This document shows positions 38,546 through 48,248 of a DNA stretch of 64,000 bases, piece after piece; the stretch's first letter is position 1; each line of letters opens with the position of its first letter. Origin of the DNA: an uncultured Butyricicoccus sp. Lineage in GTDB: Bacteria > Bacillota > Clostridia > Oscillospirales > Butyricicoccaceae. The notes beneath the pieces are model-generated. The model was given only the letters and a program-made list of their open reading frames with translations, ran no database searches and was not told the origin of the DNA. The translations under genes and the position numbers were made by a program. The stretch covers positions 1 to 64,000 of the forward strand of contig CALWUF010000033.1 in NCBI GenBank assembly GCA_944384655.1, in the 5' to 3' direction.

Positions 38546-39061
38546 ATGGTCGATCAAATGCTTCGAATTGCCGGAGTCATCGATGAATCCATTGTCGATG
38601 GCCCCGGCATACGCTTTGTTATTTTCACACAGGGTTGTCCGCATCACTGTCCGGGCTGCCACAATCCGCAGACACACGATTTTTCAGGCGGACAAGAGGT
38701 CAAAATTTCCCGCCTGCTGGCTGATGTTCAGGCAAATCCGCTCGTTGGTGGTGTGACATTGTCCGGCGGTGAGCCGTTTTGTCAGCCCAAACCGTTGGCG
38801 GAACTGGCGCGTATGCTGCGTTTGAATGGCAAGCATATTATGGCGTATACCGGCTATACATGGGAACAGCTTTTGGAAATGAAAGATCCGGATGTGCTTG
38901 CGTTGTTGCAGCAGTGTGATGTGTTGGTAGATGGTCCGTTTCTCATGGAACAGCGTGATTTGTCGCTGCGTTTTCGCGGCAGCCGAAATCAACGCCTGAT
39001 TGATGTGCCCCAATCGCTCGAACAGGGCTGCGTTGTCACAACTTCCTGTTCACATCTGTGA
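38546..39061 (+). CDS. nrdG: anaerobic ribonucleotide reductase activating protein
   Basis: 171 residues, radical SAM enzyme. The cluster motif C31-x3-C35-x2-C38 (CPHHCPGC) and LSGGEPFCQ are present. It makes the glycyl radical, here presumably on the small separate chain. ATG 38546 lies four bases after the small gene's stop; ATG 38558 is an alternative and neither has a clear ribosome site, suggesting coupling to the upstream gene. Confidence 0.93.
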   Translation: MVDQMLRIAGVIDESIVDGPGIRFVIFTQGCPHHCPGCHNPQTHDFSGGQEVKISRLLADVQANPLVGGVTLSGGEPFCQPKPLAELARMLRLNGKHIMAYTGYTWEQLLEMKDPDVLALLQQCDVLVDGPFLMEQRDLSLRFRGSRNQRLIDVPQSLEQGCVVTTSCSHL

Positions 39062-39133
39062 TTTGGAAAATATATCCAAATTTATTGTGCGAATATATTA
39101 AATTCGTTTGCGCCATATTGAGTAAAAATATTA

Positions 39134-39161
39134 TTGACAATTACCTGTGAGTTGATATAAT
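39134..39161 (+). promoter_or_regulatory. promoter of the structured RNA
   Basis: TTGACA (39134-39139), 16 bases, TATAAT (39156-39161). Confidence 0.7.
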
Positions 39162-39167
39162 TAAATC

Positions 39168-39396
39168 ATAAAGTACACATTTTCGGCGGATGAGGGCGAA
39201 GGTATGCCGTGTGCAGGAAGGGGAAAGACTGCGGGCGGCACTTGTTTTGTCCATCCACACCGGGATCGGGCGCAGAATCTCCGGGTATACAGATTCGGAA
39301 TCCACATGCGCGGATCCGGTTCAGAAAATTATGTAAGACGGTACTTTGTAACCAGCGGAAGGGCTGTTCTGTAGGAGAGCGGAACAGCCCTTTTTC
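39168..39396 (+). ncRNA. candidate structured RNA or riboswitch leader upstream of modA
   Basis: The expected transcript start coincides with a long-range closing stem: 39168-39176 pairs with 39341-39349 (nine pairs, one G-U). Inside are TGCCG/CGGCA with GCAG/CTGC (about 39204-39238), ACCG-GATC against GATCCGGT, GCGC/GCGC and GAATC/GATTC helices. An intrinsic terminator (GGGCTGTTC ... GGAACAGCCC plus T-run, 39359-39396) follows. This arrangement resembles an aptamer plus attenuator before molybdate transport genes. I cannot match it to the Moco riboswitch or another family from memory. Confidence 0.55.
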
Positions 39397-39439
39397 ATTT
39401 TGTCAAAACGCGAAAGAGGAATAAAAATTTTTTGAGACA

Positions 39440-39467
39440 TTGACAAATTTTGCATATACGTTATACT
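39440..39467 (+). promoter_or_regulatory. second promoter before modA
   Basis: TTGACA (39440-39445), 16 bases, TATACT (39462-39467), 35 bases before the modA ATG and downstream of the terminator. Confidence 0.65.
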
Positions 39468-39501
39468 TAAGTGAGAATAACGCGCTGGGAGGGAATTCCA
39501 T

Positions 39502-40329
39502 ATGAAAATGAAAAAGTGGGTTGTAACAATTTTGGCTGCGCTATTGTCTGTAGGCATCTTGACGGGGTGCGGGTCCGGCGGCAGCACAGATACAGATACT
39601 GGCAGCGCAGTTGATATGGGTAATACCGGCGCTCTGAGCGGTGAAGTGACTGTATTTGCAGCAAAGAGCATGACCGACTGTCTGGATGAATTGATTGCGG
39701 CGTACAATGAAGAGAATCCGGATGTCGAAATTACTGCGAATTATGCGGGTTCAGGTGACCTTCAGAGCCAGATTGAAAACGGCGCACCGTGTGATGTATT
39801 CCTGTCTGCGGCACAGAAGCAGATGGATGCGCTATGCGACCAGGGGTTGATGGCGGAAGATACGCGCAGCGATCTGTTGACCAATGAGGCTGTTCTGGTT
39901 GTGCCAAAGGATTCGGATGGTATCACATCGTTTGAGGAGCTCGCTTCGGATTCGGTGGAAAAGGTAGCCATTGGTAATCCGGACAGTGTGCCGGTCGGTC
40001 AGTATGCACAGGAGATTTTGACCACTTTGGGCATTTGGGATGTGGTCAACGCCAAGGCGGTTCTCGGCTCCGATGTTCGTCAGGTACTTGCCTGGTGTGA
40101 AACCGGCGAGGTAGATGCTGGTATTGTATATGCAACGGATGCAGCAGTGACGGACAATGTTACCGTTGTCTGTGCAGCACCGGAGGATAGTTGTTCCCCG
40201 GTTGTCTATCCCGTTGCACTCACCTAAGATGGCGCGCAAAACGAAGCTGCACAGGACTTTCTAAAATTTATCCAGAGCGATGATGCAGCGAAGGTGTTCG
40301 AGGAATACGGCTTCGGCATTGCGGCGTAA
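39502..40329 (+). pseudogene. modA: molybdate-binding lipoprotein ModA with an in-frame stop
   Basis: A lipoprotein signal ends at C23 (ILTGC). The periplasmic-binding-protein body starts with VTVFAAKSMTDCLDEL and continues through YAGSGDLQSQIENGAPCDVF. Residue 242 is a TAA stop (40225-40227), directly after VYPVALT. The same frame then continues for 33 codons with a normal ModA ending (AAQDFLKFIQSDDAAKVFEEYGFGIAA) to a second stop at 40327-40329. A single A-to-T change in a lysine codon would explain it. It may be a recent null, a read-through case or a sequencing error. Confidence 0.85.
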
Positions 40330-40359
40330 ACAGAAGGACAAACCACAGGAGAATGCAAA

Positions 40360-41040
40360 ATGGACATATCGCCCCTCTTTTTGACCCTGAAAATTGCATT
40401 GACAGCGACAGCATGTTCAGTCGTGCTCGGCATTGGCGCGGCGTGGCTTGTGCTGCGCCTGCGCCGCGGGCAGGGGCTGGTGGATGGTATACTCACACTG
40501 CCCATGGTGTTGCCGCCGACCGTGGTTGGCTTTGGCCTGTTGTTGCTGCTCGGAAAAAATGGACCGCTTGGCGCAGTGTTGCAGGCAGTGGATATTTCTG
40601 TTATTTTTACACCGGCGGCGGGCGTGATTGCGTCCACCGTCGTTGCATTTCCGCTGATGTACCGCACCGTGCGCGGTGCGATGGAACAGTTGGATCCGGA
40701 TTTGGCGGCAGCAGGACGCACATTGGGCATGAGTGAATGGAAAATTTTTGTGCACATCACGTTGCCCGGTTGTACGCCCGGCATTGCCGCAGGCACGGTG
40801 TTGGCATTTGCACGTGCGCTTGGCGAATTTGGTGCGACCATCATGATTGCAGGCAACATTCCAGGCAAGACACAGACGATGTCCGTGGCCATTTATTCCG
40901 CCGTGCAGGCGGGAAAAGCGCATTATGGAGAAGCGGCGTTATGGGCGGGCACAATCTGTGTGTTGTCGTTTGCCGGTATGATTGCAGTCAATCTCTGGAA
41001 CAGCCGCTATGTACGGCGAAAGGAGGGGAAACCCCGGTGA
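40360..41040 (+). CDS. modB: molybdate ABC transporter permease
   Basis: 226 residues with about five or six membrane helices. The EAA loop that contacts ModC reads AAAGRTLGMSEWKIFVHITLPGC. LPPTVVGFGLL is typical of ModB. AGGAG lies upstream of the ATG. The frame is intact despite the stop in modA, so the loss there is either recent or not real. Confidence 0.93.
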   Translation: MDISPLFLTLKIALTATACSVVLGIGAAWLVLRLRRGQGLVDGILTLPMVLPPTVVGFGLLLLLGKNGPLGAVLQAVDISVIFTPAAGVIASTVVAFPLMYRTVRGAMEQLDPDLAAAGRTLGMSEWKIFVHITLPGCTPGIAAGTVLAFARALGEFGATIMIAGNIPGKTQTMSVAIYSAVQAGKAHYGEAALWAGTICVLSFAGMIAVNLWNSRYVRRKEGKPR

Positions 41041-42035
41041 GTCTGTGTGTGGATATTCACAAAAAGCTGGGTGTATTTTCGCTCGATATGCAGGCGGAAT
41101 TTCCTGATGCGCCGACCGCGATTATTGGGGCGTCCGGCAGTGGAAAAAGCCTGCTGCTGCGATGCATTGCGGGAATTGCCGTACCGGACACGGGATGTAT
41201 TGCACTGGGGGAAAAAATATGGTATGACAGCACAAAGCATATCAGTGTGCCGCCGCAGCGCCGTCATGCCGGATATCTGTTCCAACAATATGCGCTGTTT
41301 GAAAATAAGACAGTGGCAGGGAACATCATGACAGGCATGCGCGGCACAAAACAGGAAAAACAACAGGCGTGCACCGAATTGATGCAGCGCTTCCAGCTCA
41401 CTGCACTAGCCAAACATCGTCCGGCTCAGCTTTCCGGGGGACAGAAGCAGCGCACGGCACTTGCGCGTATGTTGGGGGCGCAGCCGGAGGTGTTGTTGCT
41501 TGACGAGCCGTTTTCTGCGCTGGATACATACCTGCGCAGTGAGGTGCGTCAGCAGATGGCGGAAGTGCTCGCAAGCCATGTGAGCGTATCGTTGCTTGTC
41601 ACACATGATTTTTCCGAAGCCATGCAGCTTTGTCCATGTGCGGCTGTCGTATCAGATGGGCGAATTGTCGAGCAGGGCAAATGCATGGACCTGTGGCACA
41701 ATCCGAAAACGCGCGCCTGTGCCGAATTGACCGGGATGCGCAATTTTTTTCCGCTGCCGGATGACTTGCAGACGGAGAAACATGGCAAGTATTGCCTGGG
41801 TATTCGTCCTGAAGATTTCCGCCCGGCACGGGAAGGGGATGCAGTCACATTTTCGGGAATGGTACAGCGCATTCTGCCCGGCATTCATACGGATCAGGTA
41901 GTCATACAAACACCACAGGGTATGCTGATCTGGACAATTGCACATGATACAGATCATTTGCCCCGGATAGGAAACTGTATCGCGCTTTCCGCGGATACAC
42001 ATCGATTCCATATCCTGAAAATCGATAAAACCTGA
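41037..42035 (+). CDS. modC: molybdate ABC transporter ATP-binding protein
   Basis: 332 residues. Walker A GASGSGKS is at 31-38, the signature LSGGQKQR and Walker B VLLLDEPFSALD follow, and H-loop VTHD is present. The C-terminal part (about 240-332) holds a molybdate-binding-like domain. The start is GTG 41037, overlapping the modB stop and preceded by AAAGGAGG. Confidence 0.92.
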   Translation: MSLCVDIHKKLGVFSLDMQAEFPDAPTAIIGASGSGKSLLLRCIAGIAVPDTGCIALGEKIWYDSTKHISVPPQRRHAGYLFQQYALFENKTVAGNIMTGMRGTKQEKQQACTELMQRFQLTALAKHRPAQLSGGQKQRTALARMLGAQPEVLLLDEPFSALDTYLRSEVRQQMAEVLASHVSVSLLVTHDFSEAMQLCPCAAVVSDGRIVEQGKCMDLWHNPKTRACAELTGMRNFFPLPDDLQTEKHGKYCLGIRPEDFRPAREGDAVTFSGMVQRILPGIHTDQVVIQTPQGMLIWTIAHDTDHLPRIGNCIALSADTHRFHILKIDKT

Positions 42036-42128
42036 CAGATTCTGTCATCAGATACTTGAAAGCGCATTTGGAATGTGATACCATACAAACATTCAATTAC
42101 ATCACAGAATGGAAAGGATGCGTATGGT

Positions 42129-42707
42129 ATGGAGCTTCTGGAGCAATATATTCGTGAAAAAGGCGTCGTGAAGGAGGGAAATGTCCTCAAGGTAGACAGT
42201 TTCCTCAACCATCAGATGGATGTACATCTTTTTTCTGAAATGGGGCGGGAATGGAGACGTTTGTTTGCGGATGTACCGATCAATAAAATTCTCACCATCG
42301 AAGCCTCTGGCATCGGCATTGCATGTATTGCGGCACAGATGTTTGAGGTTCCGGTGGTTTTTGCAAAAAAAGCACAGTCGATCAACATCGACGGAGAGGT
42401 TTATGCCTCCAAAGTTCAGTCATTTACGCACAAACGTGTATATGACGTGATTGTATCCAAAAAATTTCTTTCACCGGAAGACCATATTCTTGTCATCGAC
42501 GATTTTCTTGCAAACGGCTGCGCGGTCAACGGATTGATTGATATCATTGAGGCGTCTGGCGCAACGCTGGAGGGTGTCGGCATCGCCGTAGAAAAGGGGT
42601 TTCAGGACGGCGGCAAGTTGCTGCGTGAGCGCGGCGTCCGTTTGGAATCGCTCGCGATTGTGGATGCGATGGATGCAAAGACCGGTACGCTCACGTTCCG
42701 TCATTGA
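42129..42707 (+). CDS. xpt: xanthine phosphoribosyltransferase
   Basis: 192 residues; xanthine salvage to [14 protein letters not shown] at the start, [10 protein letters not shown] and the PRPP-binding VIDDFLANG are characteristic. ATG 42129 has AAAGGATG upstream. No purine riboswitch is visible in the short leader, unlike the Bacillus gene. A terminator follows. Confidence 0.93.
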   Translation: MELLEQYIREKGVVKEGNVLKVDSFLNHQMDVHLFSEMGREWRRLFADVPINKILTIEASGIGIACIAAQMFEVPVVFAKKAQSINIDGEVYASKVQSFTHKRVYDVIVSKKFLSPEDHILVIDDFLANGCAVNGLIDIIEASGATLEGVGIAVEKGFQDGGKLLRERGVRLESLAIVDAMDAKTGTLTFRH

Positions 42708-42732
42708 ATTTCTTTCCCAAAATAGAAAACAC

Positions 42733-42763
42733 AACGCCGACGGTCTGTGCCGTCGGCGTTTTA
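42733..42763 (+). terminator. terminator after xpt
   Basis: AACGCCGACGG and CCGTCGGCGTT form an 11-bp stem with a 6-base loop and a short T tail. It also lies at the end of the convergent CoA-transferase gene. Confidence 0.8.
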
Positions 42764-42782
42764 TGCGGTGTGGGATTTGGTT

Positions 42783-44126
42783 TTATCTGCGGTTAGATGT
42801 TCTCCAAATCTTGAGTTTTTCTGCTTGCTGGATGAGCTCTTCGCGGAACTGCGGATGTGCGACGGAGATAATTGCCTCTGCGCGTTCCCACGTGGACAGA
42901 CCCTTCAGGCATACCTTGCCGTACTCGGTGACGAGGTAATGGGTGTTGGTGCGGGTATCCGTGACGGTAGAACCCGGATTGAGTGTAGGTACGATACGGC
43001 TTTTCAGCTCACCGCTGCGGGTCGTGAAAGTGGAAGAACAGCAGATGAAGCTCTTGCCGCCGTTGGACAAATAGGCGCCCAGCACAAAATCCAACTGTCC
43101 GCCTGCACCGCTGATGTGCTTGACACCTGCGGATTCGGCATTGATCTGACCGGTGAGGTCGAGGTCAACCGCATTGTTGATCGAGATGAAATTGTCGATT
43201 TGTGCGATGGTACGGGAATCGTTGGTATAGCTGACCGGCACGCTCATCAGAGCCGGATTGTTGTCCATGTAGTCGTACATCTTTTGAGTACCTGCACCGA
43301 AGGCATAAACCTGACGACCCTTGTCGATATTTTTCCTGTTACCGGTAATCTTACCGGCCGCTGCGATGTCAACAAAGCCATCGACATACATTTCTGTATG
43401 TACACCCAGGTCTTTCAGATCGGACTGTGCGATCAGCGAGCCAACTGCATTGGGCATACCGCCAATGCCAAGCTGGAGGCAGGCGCCATTTGGGATTTCC
43501 TCGACAATCAGCTTTGCAACGGTCTCATCAATTTCAGTTGCAGCGCCGCCGCCACCCATCTGACCGATCGGAGGATTGTTGCCTTCGACGATCATATCAA
43601 CTTTGCTGATATGTACGCCTTCTTCAAAACCACCCAAACAACGCGGCATATTCTGGTTTACTTCAACGATAATGACTTTTGCGGTTTCACAGACAGCGGC
43701 GAGATGAGACGCATTCGGACCAAAGTTGAAATAACCGTGCTTGTCCATTGGTGCGACCTGAATCATGACGACGTCCGGCTTGGCGATGTTCTCTCGATAC
43801 CAGCGCGGCAGCTCAGAATAGCGCAACGGTGCATAATATGCGATGCCATCGTTTATCATGTGGCGCTCGATGCCGCTCATATGCCAGGAATTCCAGGAGA
43901 AATGCTTATTTGCTTCGGGGACTTGTGCAATTGCGAGTGGCCACAACAGAATACCGCCGCGAATGTTGACGTCATACAATTCATCCGCGCGCGCGGCGAG
44001 TGCTTTGTCCAGTTCAACAGGGGTACCGGTGCACCAGCCAAAATCCAGCCAATCGCCGCTTTTAACAACTTTAACCGCTTGCTCTGCGGTTGTGAGTTTA
44101 CTCTGATAGAGCGCCTGATAATCCAT
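42783..44126 (-). CDS. butyryl-CoA:acetate CoA-transferase-like enzyme
   Basis: 447 residues of the acetyl-CoA hydrolase/transferase family. [21 protein letters not shown] and the GIGGMPNAV loop resemble the butyrate-forming But enzymes of gut Clostridia; 4-hydroxybutyrate CoA-transferase is a close alternative. It would make butyrate from butyryl-CoA while regenerating acetyl-CoA. ATG 44126 has GGAGG ten bases upstream, so the ATG at 44147 is not used. Confidence 0.82.
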   Translation of the reverse strand: MDYQALYQSKLTTAEQAVKVVKSGDWLDFGWCTGTPVELDKALAARADELYDVNIRGGILLWPLAIAQVPEANKHFSWNSWHMSGIERHMINDGIAYYAPLRYSELPRWYRENIAKPDVVMIQVAPMDKHGYFNFGPNASHLAAVCETAKVIIVEVNQNMPRCLGGFEEGVHISKVDMIVEGNNPPIGQMGGGGAATEIDETVAKLIVEEIPNGACLQLGIGGMPNAVGSLIAQSDLKDLGVHTEMYVDGFVDIAAAGKITGNRKNIDKGRQVYAFGAGTQKMYDYMDNNPALMSVPVSYTNDSRTIAQIDNFISINNAVDLDLTGQINAESAGVKHISGAGGQLDFVLGAYLSNGGKSFICCSSTFTTRSGELKSRIVPTLNPGSTVTDTRTNTHYLVTEYGKVCLKGLSTWERAEAIISVAHPQFREELIQQAEKLKIWRTSNRR

Positions 44127-44344
44127 ACGTAAAGATCCTCCGTTCATGTAATATACTCAAAAAGAGATAAAAATCAGTGCAAAACACACAAAAACACGGG
44201 AGTTTTACACGATTTATTGTACCAGTGAGAGAGGGTTTCGTCAAGCAGGCTGACGAAAATTGCGCACAATTGGGTTGTTGTATTTGGCAGGGGTATGTTG
44301 TACCATAAATAAGATAAAAAATAAATCAGTAGGAGAAACAAACG

Positions 44345-45259
44345 ATGAATGCGATGAAAACAAGTGGAATCTTTTTCCCAGCGTTGCTGTGTACACTGCT
44401 TTGGGGCAGTGCATTCCCCGCCGTTAAGACAGGGTATACCTTATTTGGCATTGGGGATGACATATACAGCAAGTTGTTTTTTGCGGGCTGGCGGTTTATG
44501 CTGGCGGGTGTTGCCGTGCTTGCTATTTCCATTGTGCGCAATAAAAAGTTGATTTTTCCCAAGCGTTCACTTTGGAAGGGCATTTTGTTGCTGGGTTTTG
44601 TACAGACTACCTTGCAATATGTGTTTTTTTACATCGGTCTGTCGCATACAACCGGCGTCAAAGGTTCTGTCATCACAGCGATGTCCACCTTTTTGGCAGT
44701 CGGTGCGTCACATTTTCTGTTTCCTGATGACCGTCTGACCACGCCGAAAACAGTTGGATGTGCCATTGGATTTGTCGGTGTTGTGATGATTAGCCTCAGT
44801 TCAGTTGATGCGCTTGGCGGAGGTTTTTCATTGACTGGAGAGGGGTTTATGCTGTTGTCAACCGTGGCATCCGGTGCAGGTGCAGTTATCAGTAAATTTG
44901 TTGCAAAAGGGGAATCCCCGATGATGATTACCGGCTGGCAATTGTTTTTTGGCGGTGCAGTGCTGTTGGTTGCAGGTGTGTTTGGCGGAGGGCATTTTTC
45001 GACTGTCACCCCGAAAGCGATTGCACTGTTGGCATATCTGATTTTTCTGTCGGCGGCAGCGTTCAGTATCTGGACCTGGCTGCTCAAGAAGTATCCGGTG
45101 GGAAAAGTCACGGTATATAATTTTCTCGTGCCGGTATTTGGCACGCTGATGTCCGGCATTATTTTGAATGAGACCATATTTACGGTACGCAATATGCTGT
45201 CGCTGCTATTCGTGTGCATCGGCATTGTGCTGGTGAATCGAACAAAAGAAGACCATTAG
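44345..45259 (+). CDS. DMT-superfamily (EamA) transporter
   Basis: 304 residues with ten predicted membrane helices in two EamA repeats. WGSAFPAVKTGY in helix one is the usual motif. The substrate cannot be told; amino-acid or metabolite export is common in this group. AGGAG precedes the ATG. A strong terminator follows at 45276-45302. Confidence 0.86.
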   Translation: MNAMKTSGIFFPALLCTLLWGSAFPAVKTGYTLFGIGDDIYSKLFFAGWRFMLAGVAVLAISIVRNKKLIFPKRSLWKGILLLGFVQTTLQYVFFYIGLSHTTGVKGSVITAMSTFLAVGASHFLFPDDRLTTPKTVGCAIGFVGVVMISLSSVDALGGGFSLTGEGFMLLSTVASGAGAVISKFVAKGESPMMITGWQLFFGGAVLLVAGVFGGGHFSTVTPKAIALLAYLIFLSAAAFSIWTWLLKKYPVGKVTVYNFLVPVFGTLMSGIILNETIFTVRNMLSLLFVCIGIVLVNRTKEDH

Positions 45260-45275
45260 ATTGCATGGATAAAAG

Positions 45276-45302
45276 AACCAGCCCGGTTTGGGCTGGTTTT
45301 TT
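45276..45302 (+). terminator. terminator after the DMT transporter
   Basis: AACCAGCCC and GGGCTGGTT around a 5-base loop, followed by a T-run. Confidence 0.85.
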
Positions 45303-45313
45303 GTATGCAGATA

Positions 45314-46669
45314 TCAAGGGTTTAACTTTCGATAGACCGTCCGGTACATCGTTGTAAAGCATGCCACGCCGCCGAGCAGATTGGAAATCGGTTCAGCGAG
45401 GAAGACGCCATATACACCCAATCCGGCTACATGTGGCAGCAACAGCGTCAGCGGGATAACAACAATACCCTTCCGAAAAATGGAAAAGAAAATCGCATGG
45501 TGTGATTTACCCAGTGCAGTAAATACGGATTGTCCGGAAAATTGCAGCGCCATCAGGAAGAATCCGAAGAAGTATACATGCATCGCAGGTATGCCTGCGG
45601 CAGTTAAGGCGGGATCGGTGTTGAAAATATGGATAAAAAAGCGTGGGAATAGGGAAATCACACCCCAAACGGCAAGGGAATAGACAATCAGTGCGATCGA
45701 CATGAACCGGATCGCCTGCCGCACACGAATGTGCAATGCCGCGCCATAATTAAAGCTGATAACTGGCTGCGCGCTGCCGGAAATGCCATTGATGGGCAGC
45801 ATGATAATTTCCCGCACAGAGTTGAGTACAGTCATAACACCCACATATAGATCCCCGCCAAAATATTGCAGGGAACTGTTGCACGCGACCTGTACGAGAC
45901 TATTGGTCACGCTCATGGTAAAGCCTGCAAGCCCCAGCGTCAGAATACGCTTGACGCGCGTTGCCTGCAATATCAGATGTTTCCGTCGCAGGCGCAGCAG
46001 CGTGCGTGAGCTGGTCAGAAATCGCATGGTCCACAACGCTGCGACAAATTGGGAGAGTACGGTCGCGCAAGCTGCGCCGCGTACACCCATATCCAGAACA
46101 AAAATAAAAATTGGATCCAGGATCAGGTTGAGAACAGCGCCGATCAGTACCGTCAGCATGCCCGTGCGTCCGAATCCTTGCGCATTGATAAACTGGTTCA
46201 TGCCGAGCGACAACATGACAAATACATTGCCCAATAGATAAATGGTGATATAAGACATGGCATAAGGAAGGGTGACACTGCTTGCGCCCAGTGCGAGCAA
46301 CAGAGGACGTCGTACCAGCAGACCCACGACTGTCAATCCCAGACCGAAACACAACAACAATGTCAGACAGTTTCCCATAATGCCCTCAGCTTCTTTTTCC
46401 GCACCAGAGCCGCGCTGTATAGAGAACAGCGGTGCACCGCCCATGCCGATCAGATTTGCAAAGGCAACGACAATGGTAATGATAGGGAAACATACCCCTA
46501 AGCCGGTGAGCGCATTGGTTGCATCTGCGCCGATGCGACCGATATAAATTCGATCGACGATATTATATAGTATGTTGACCAATTGTGCCAATGTCATGGG
46601 TACTGCAAGACGGATGATATTGGACGAAATACTTCCGGTTGAGAAATCAGTTCTTGGCTGTATATTCAC
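45314..46669 (-). CDS. MATE-family efflux transporter
   Basis: 451 residues with about twelve membrane helices. The two MATE halves are recognisable (PMTLAQLVNILYNIVDRIYIG and GLAGFTMSVTNSLVQVACN). Members export drugs or metabolites using Na or H gradients. The start is placed at GTG 46669, which gives the family length; no good ribosome site is visible, so the N-terminus is uncertain. Confidence 0.86.
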   Translation of the reverse strand: MNIQPRTDFSTGSISSNIIRLAVPMTLAQLVNILYNIVDRIYIGRIGADATNALTGLGVCFPIITIVVAFANLIGMGGAPLFSIQRGSGAEKEAEGIMGNCLTLLLCFGLGLTVVGLLVRRPLLLALGASSVTLPYAMSYITIYLLGNVFVMLSLGMNQFINAQGFGRTGMLTVLIGAVLNLILDPIFIFVLDMGVRGAACATVLSQFVAALWTMRFLTSSRTLLRLRRKHLILQATRVKRILTLGLAGFTMSVTNSLVQVACNSSLQYFGGDLYVGVMTVLNSVREIIMLPINGISGSAQPVISFNYGAALHIRVRQAIRFMSIALIVYSLAVWGVISLFPRFFIHIFNTDPALTAAGIPAMHVYFFGFFLMALQFSGQSVFTALGKSHHAIFFSIFRKGIVVIPLTLLLPHVAGLGVYGVFLAEPISNLLGGVACFTTMYRTVYRKLNP

Positions 46670-46947
46670 GATAAAACACAGGCTTTCTGTTGAGATGGTA
46701 CTGTTATTATAACATTGCCGGACGAAGCATGCAAAAAAAGAGAAGCTGTCCTGTGATGATGGCAATCAAACAGAAAAAAAGCACAAAATTGATGTAAAAA
46801 ACGAACGTGTCTTTGACAAGAATTGAGAAGTTTTATGACATAACAAAAGAATGAAAAAATGTGATTGACTTTTATCTGAAACTGGAATATTCTCTCTGTT
46901 GGATATTTCGTTTACGTTTATCGGCAGGGAAATTGTGGAGGTATGGA

Positions 46948-48171
46948 ATGGAACAAAAGAGGTCGTTTTTTCATTCGATTGGCAAAGACAATCGGTATAT
47001 TGTCGGAAACCTGTTTTACGCTTATTTTGCGCAGGGGTTTGCGCTGATCATGTTGGGTGCGATTTTGCCGGTGCTCAAGGCGGATTATGCGCTCAATTAT
47101 CAAATCGGCGGTATGCTGCTGTCTGTACAGTCCGTCGGTTATGCAGTTGCCGGTCTGGGTGCAGGGTTTCTGCCGTTGTATTTTGGTCTGAAACGTTCCT
47201 TTATCCTGTTGACATCCGGCGTTGCCATCGGTATGGGCATGTTGTTGGTGAGTGGCAATCCTGTGTGGCTGTTGATTGCGATGGGGCTCATCGGTATCAG
47301 CAAAGGTGCAGTTACCAATTATAATAATCAGATCATGAGTGATCTCGCGCGCGGCAATGCAGGTCCGCTCAACATGCTGCATGCATTTTTTGCCATTGGC
47401 GCATGTATTGCGCCGTTTGTGGTACTGCTCTGCTCCAAAGTAGATGCATCGGGTTGGCGGTTGGCGGCTGCCATTGCAACGGTAGTTGCCGTATTCGGTC
47501 TGTTTGCTATGTCCCGCATGAAACTGGAGAACACCCGCGCTTCCGGCAATCAGGGAGAAAAAGCTACTGTTTCATTTGGTTTCTTTAAAGAACGGATTTT
47601 TTGGGTCACTGTACTGATGGTCTTTTTCTATCAGTGCATAGAAGCGTCCATGATGGGGTGGCTGACATCGTTTTTTGTTGATTCAGGTGTTATGACCAAT
47701 GATTTTGCGCAGGTTGTCACGTCTGCACTGTGGATTGCACTGTTGGCCGGTCGATTTTTATGTTCCGGGCTTGCGCTGCGTTTCCGTCCATATCAGATGA
47801 TTTTGGTTATGGCAGCAGGACAGCTTGGTTTCCTGTATCTGCTCATTCACAGTCACAGCTTTGCTATGATGATGGTAGCGACCATTGGTCTTGGGTTGAG
47901 TATGTCCGGCATGTATGGTACCTCGGTATCCAATGCGGGCGATCTGTTTGCACGGTATCCGGTTTGTATGGGCTTTTTTGTCCTGCTGACCAGTATGGGC
48001 GCAGTTGTCGCACCGTCTGCTGTCGGCATGTTGGCAAATGTCGCAGGTATGCGCAATGGTCTTGCTGTGCTGTTGGTTGCGGCAGTTGCACTCATTGTCA
48101 TGGCGATCTATAACGCAGCCGTTGTGTGTGGTCGTGCGTTTACAAAGCATACCATCCATCATCACGTGTAA
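46948..48171 (+). CDS. MFS transporter
   Basis: 407 residues, twelve membrane helices. It has a typical MFS middle loop and motif-like LYFGLKRS. NYNNQIMSDLARGNAGPLNMLHAFFAIGA resembles fucose/sugar-type MFS carriers, but the substrate is unknown. ATG 46948 follows GTGGAGG. It is divergent from the MATE gene and ends in a strong terminator. Confidence 0.85.
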   Translation: MEQKRSFFHSIGKDNRYIVGNLFYAYFAQGFALIMLGAILPVLKADYALNYQIGGMLLSVQSVGYAVAGLGAGFLPLYFGLKRSFILLTSGVAIGMGMLLVSGNPVWLLIAMGLIGISKGAVTNYNNQIMSDLARGNAGPLNMLHAFFAIGACIAPFVVLLCSKVDASGWRLAAAIATVVAVFGLFAMSRMKLENTRASGNQGEKATVSFGFFKERIFWVTVLMVFFYQCIEASMMGWLTSFFVDSGVMTNDFAQVVTSALWIALLAGRFLCSGLALRFRPYQMILVMAAGQLGFLYLLIHSHSFAMMMVATIGLGLSMSGMYGTSVSNAGDLFARYPVCMGFFVLLTSMGAVVAPSAVGMLANVAGMRNGLAVLLVAAVALIVMAIYNAAVVCGRAFTKHTIHHHV

Positions 48172-48200
48172 AACATAGCATCTGTTTGTAAGCAAGAGGG

Positions 48201-48236
48201 AACACCCGCGATTTTTCATAAATCGCGGGTGTTTTT
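48201..48236. terminator. terminator between MFS and hydrogenase genes
   Basis: AACACCCGCGATTT pairs with AAATCGCGGGTGTT and is followed by a T-run. It serves two convergent genes. Confidence 0.85.
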
Positions 48237-48248
48237 GTACATGTGCAA

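Larger units (their letters stand above)
39062..39501. other. 440-base region between nrdG and modA
   Basis: No protein gene is apparent. It holds a promoter, a candidate structured RNA ending in an intrinsic terminator (39168-39396), and a second promoter directly before modA. Confidence 0.6.

Noticed and set aside
40737-41036. Long upstream extension of the modC frame.
   Set aside because: It lies within modB; the GTG at 41037 has a strong ribosome site and fits ModC length.
42033-42050. Inverted repeat TGACAG-ATT-CTGTCA after modC.
   Set aside because: Short stem with no T-run, so it is not called as a terminator.
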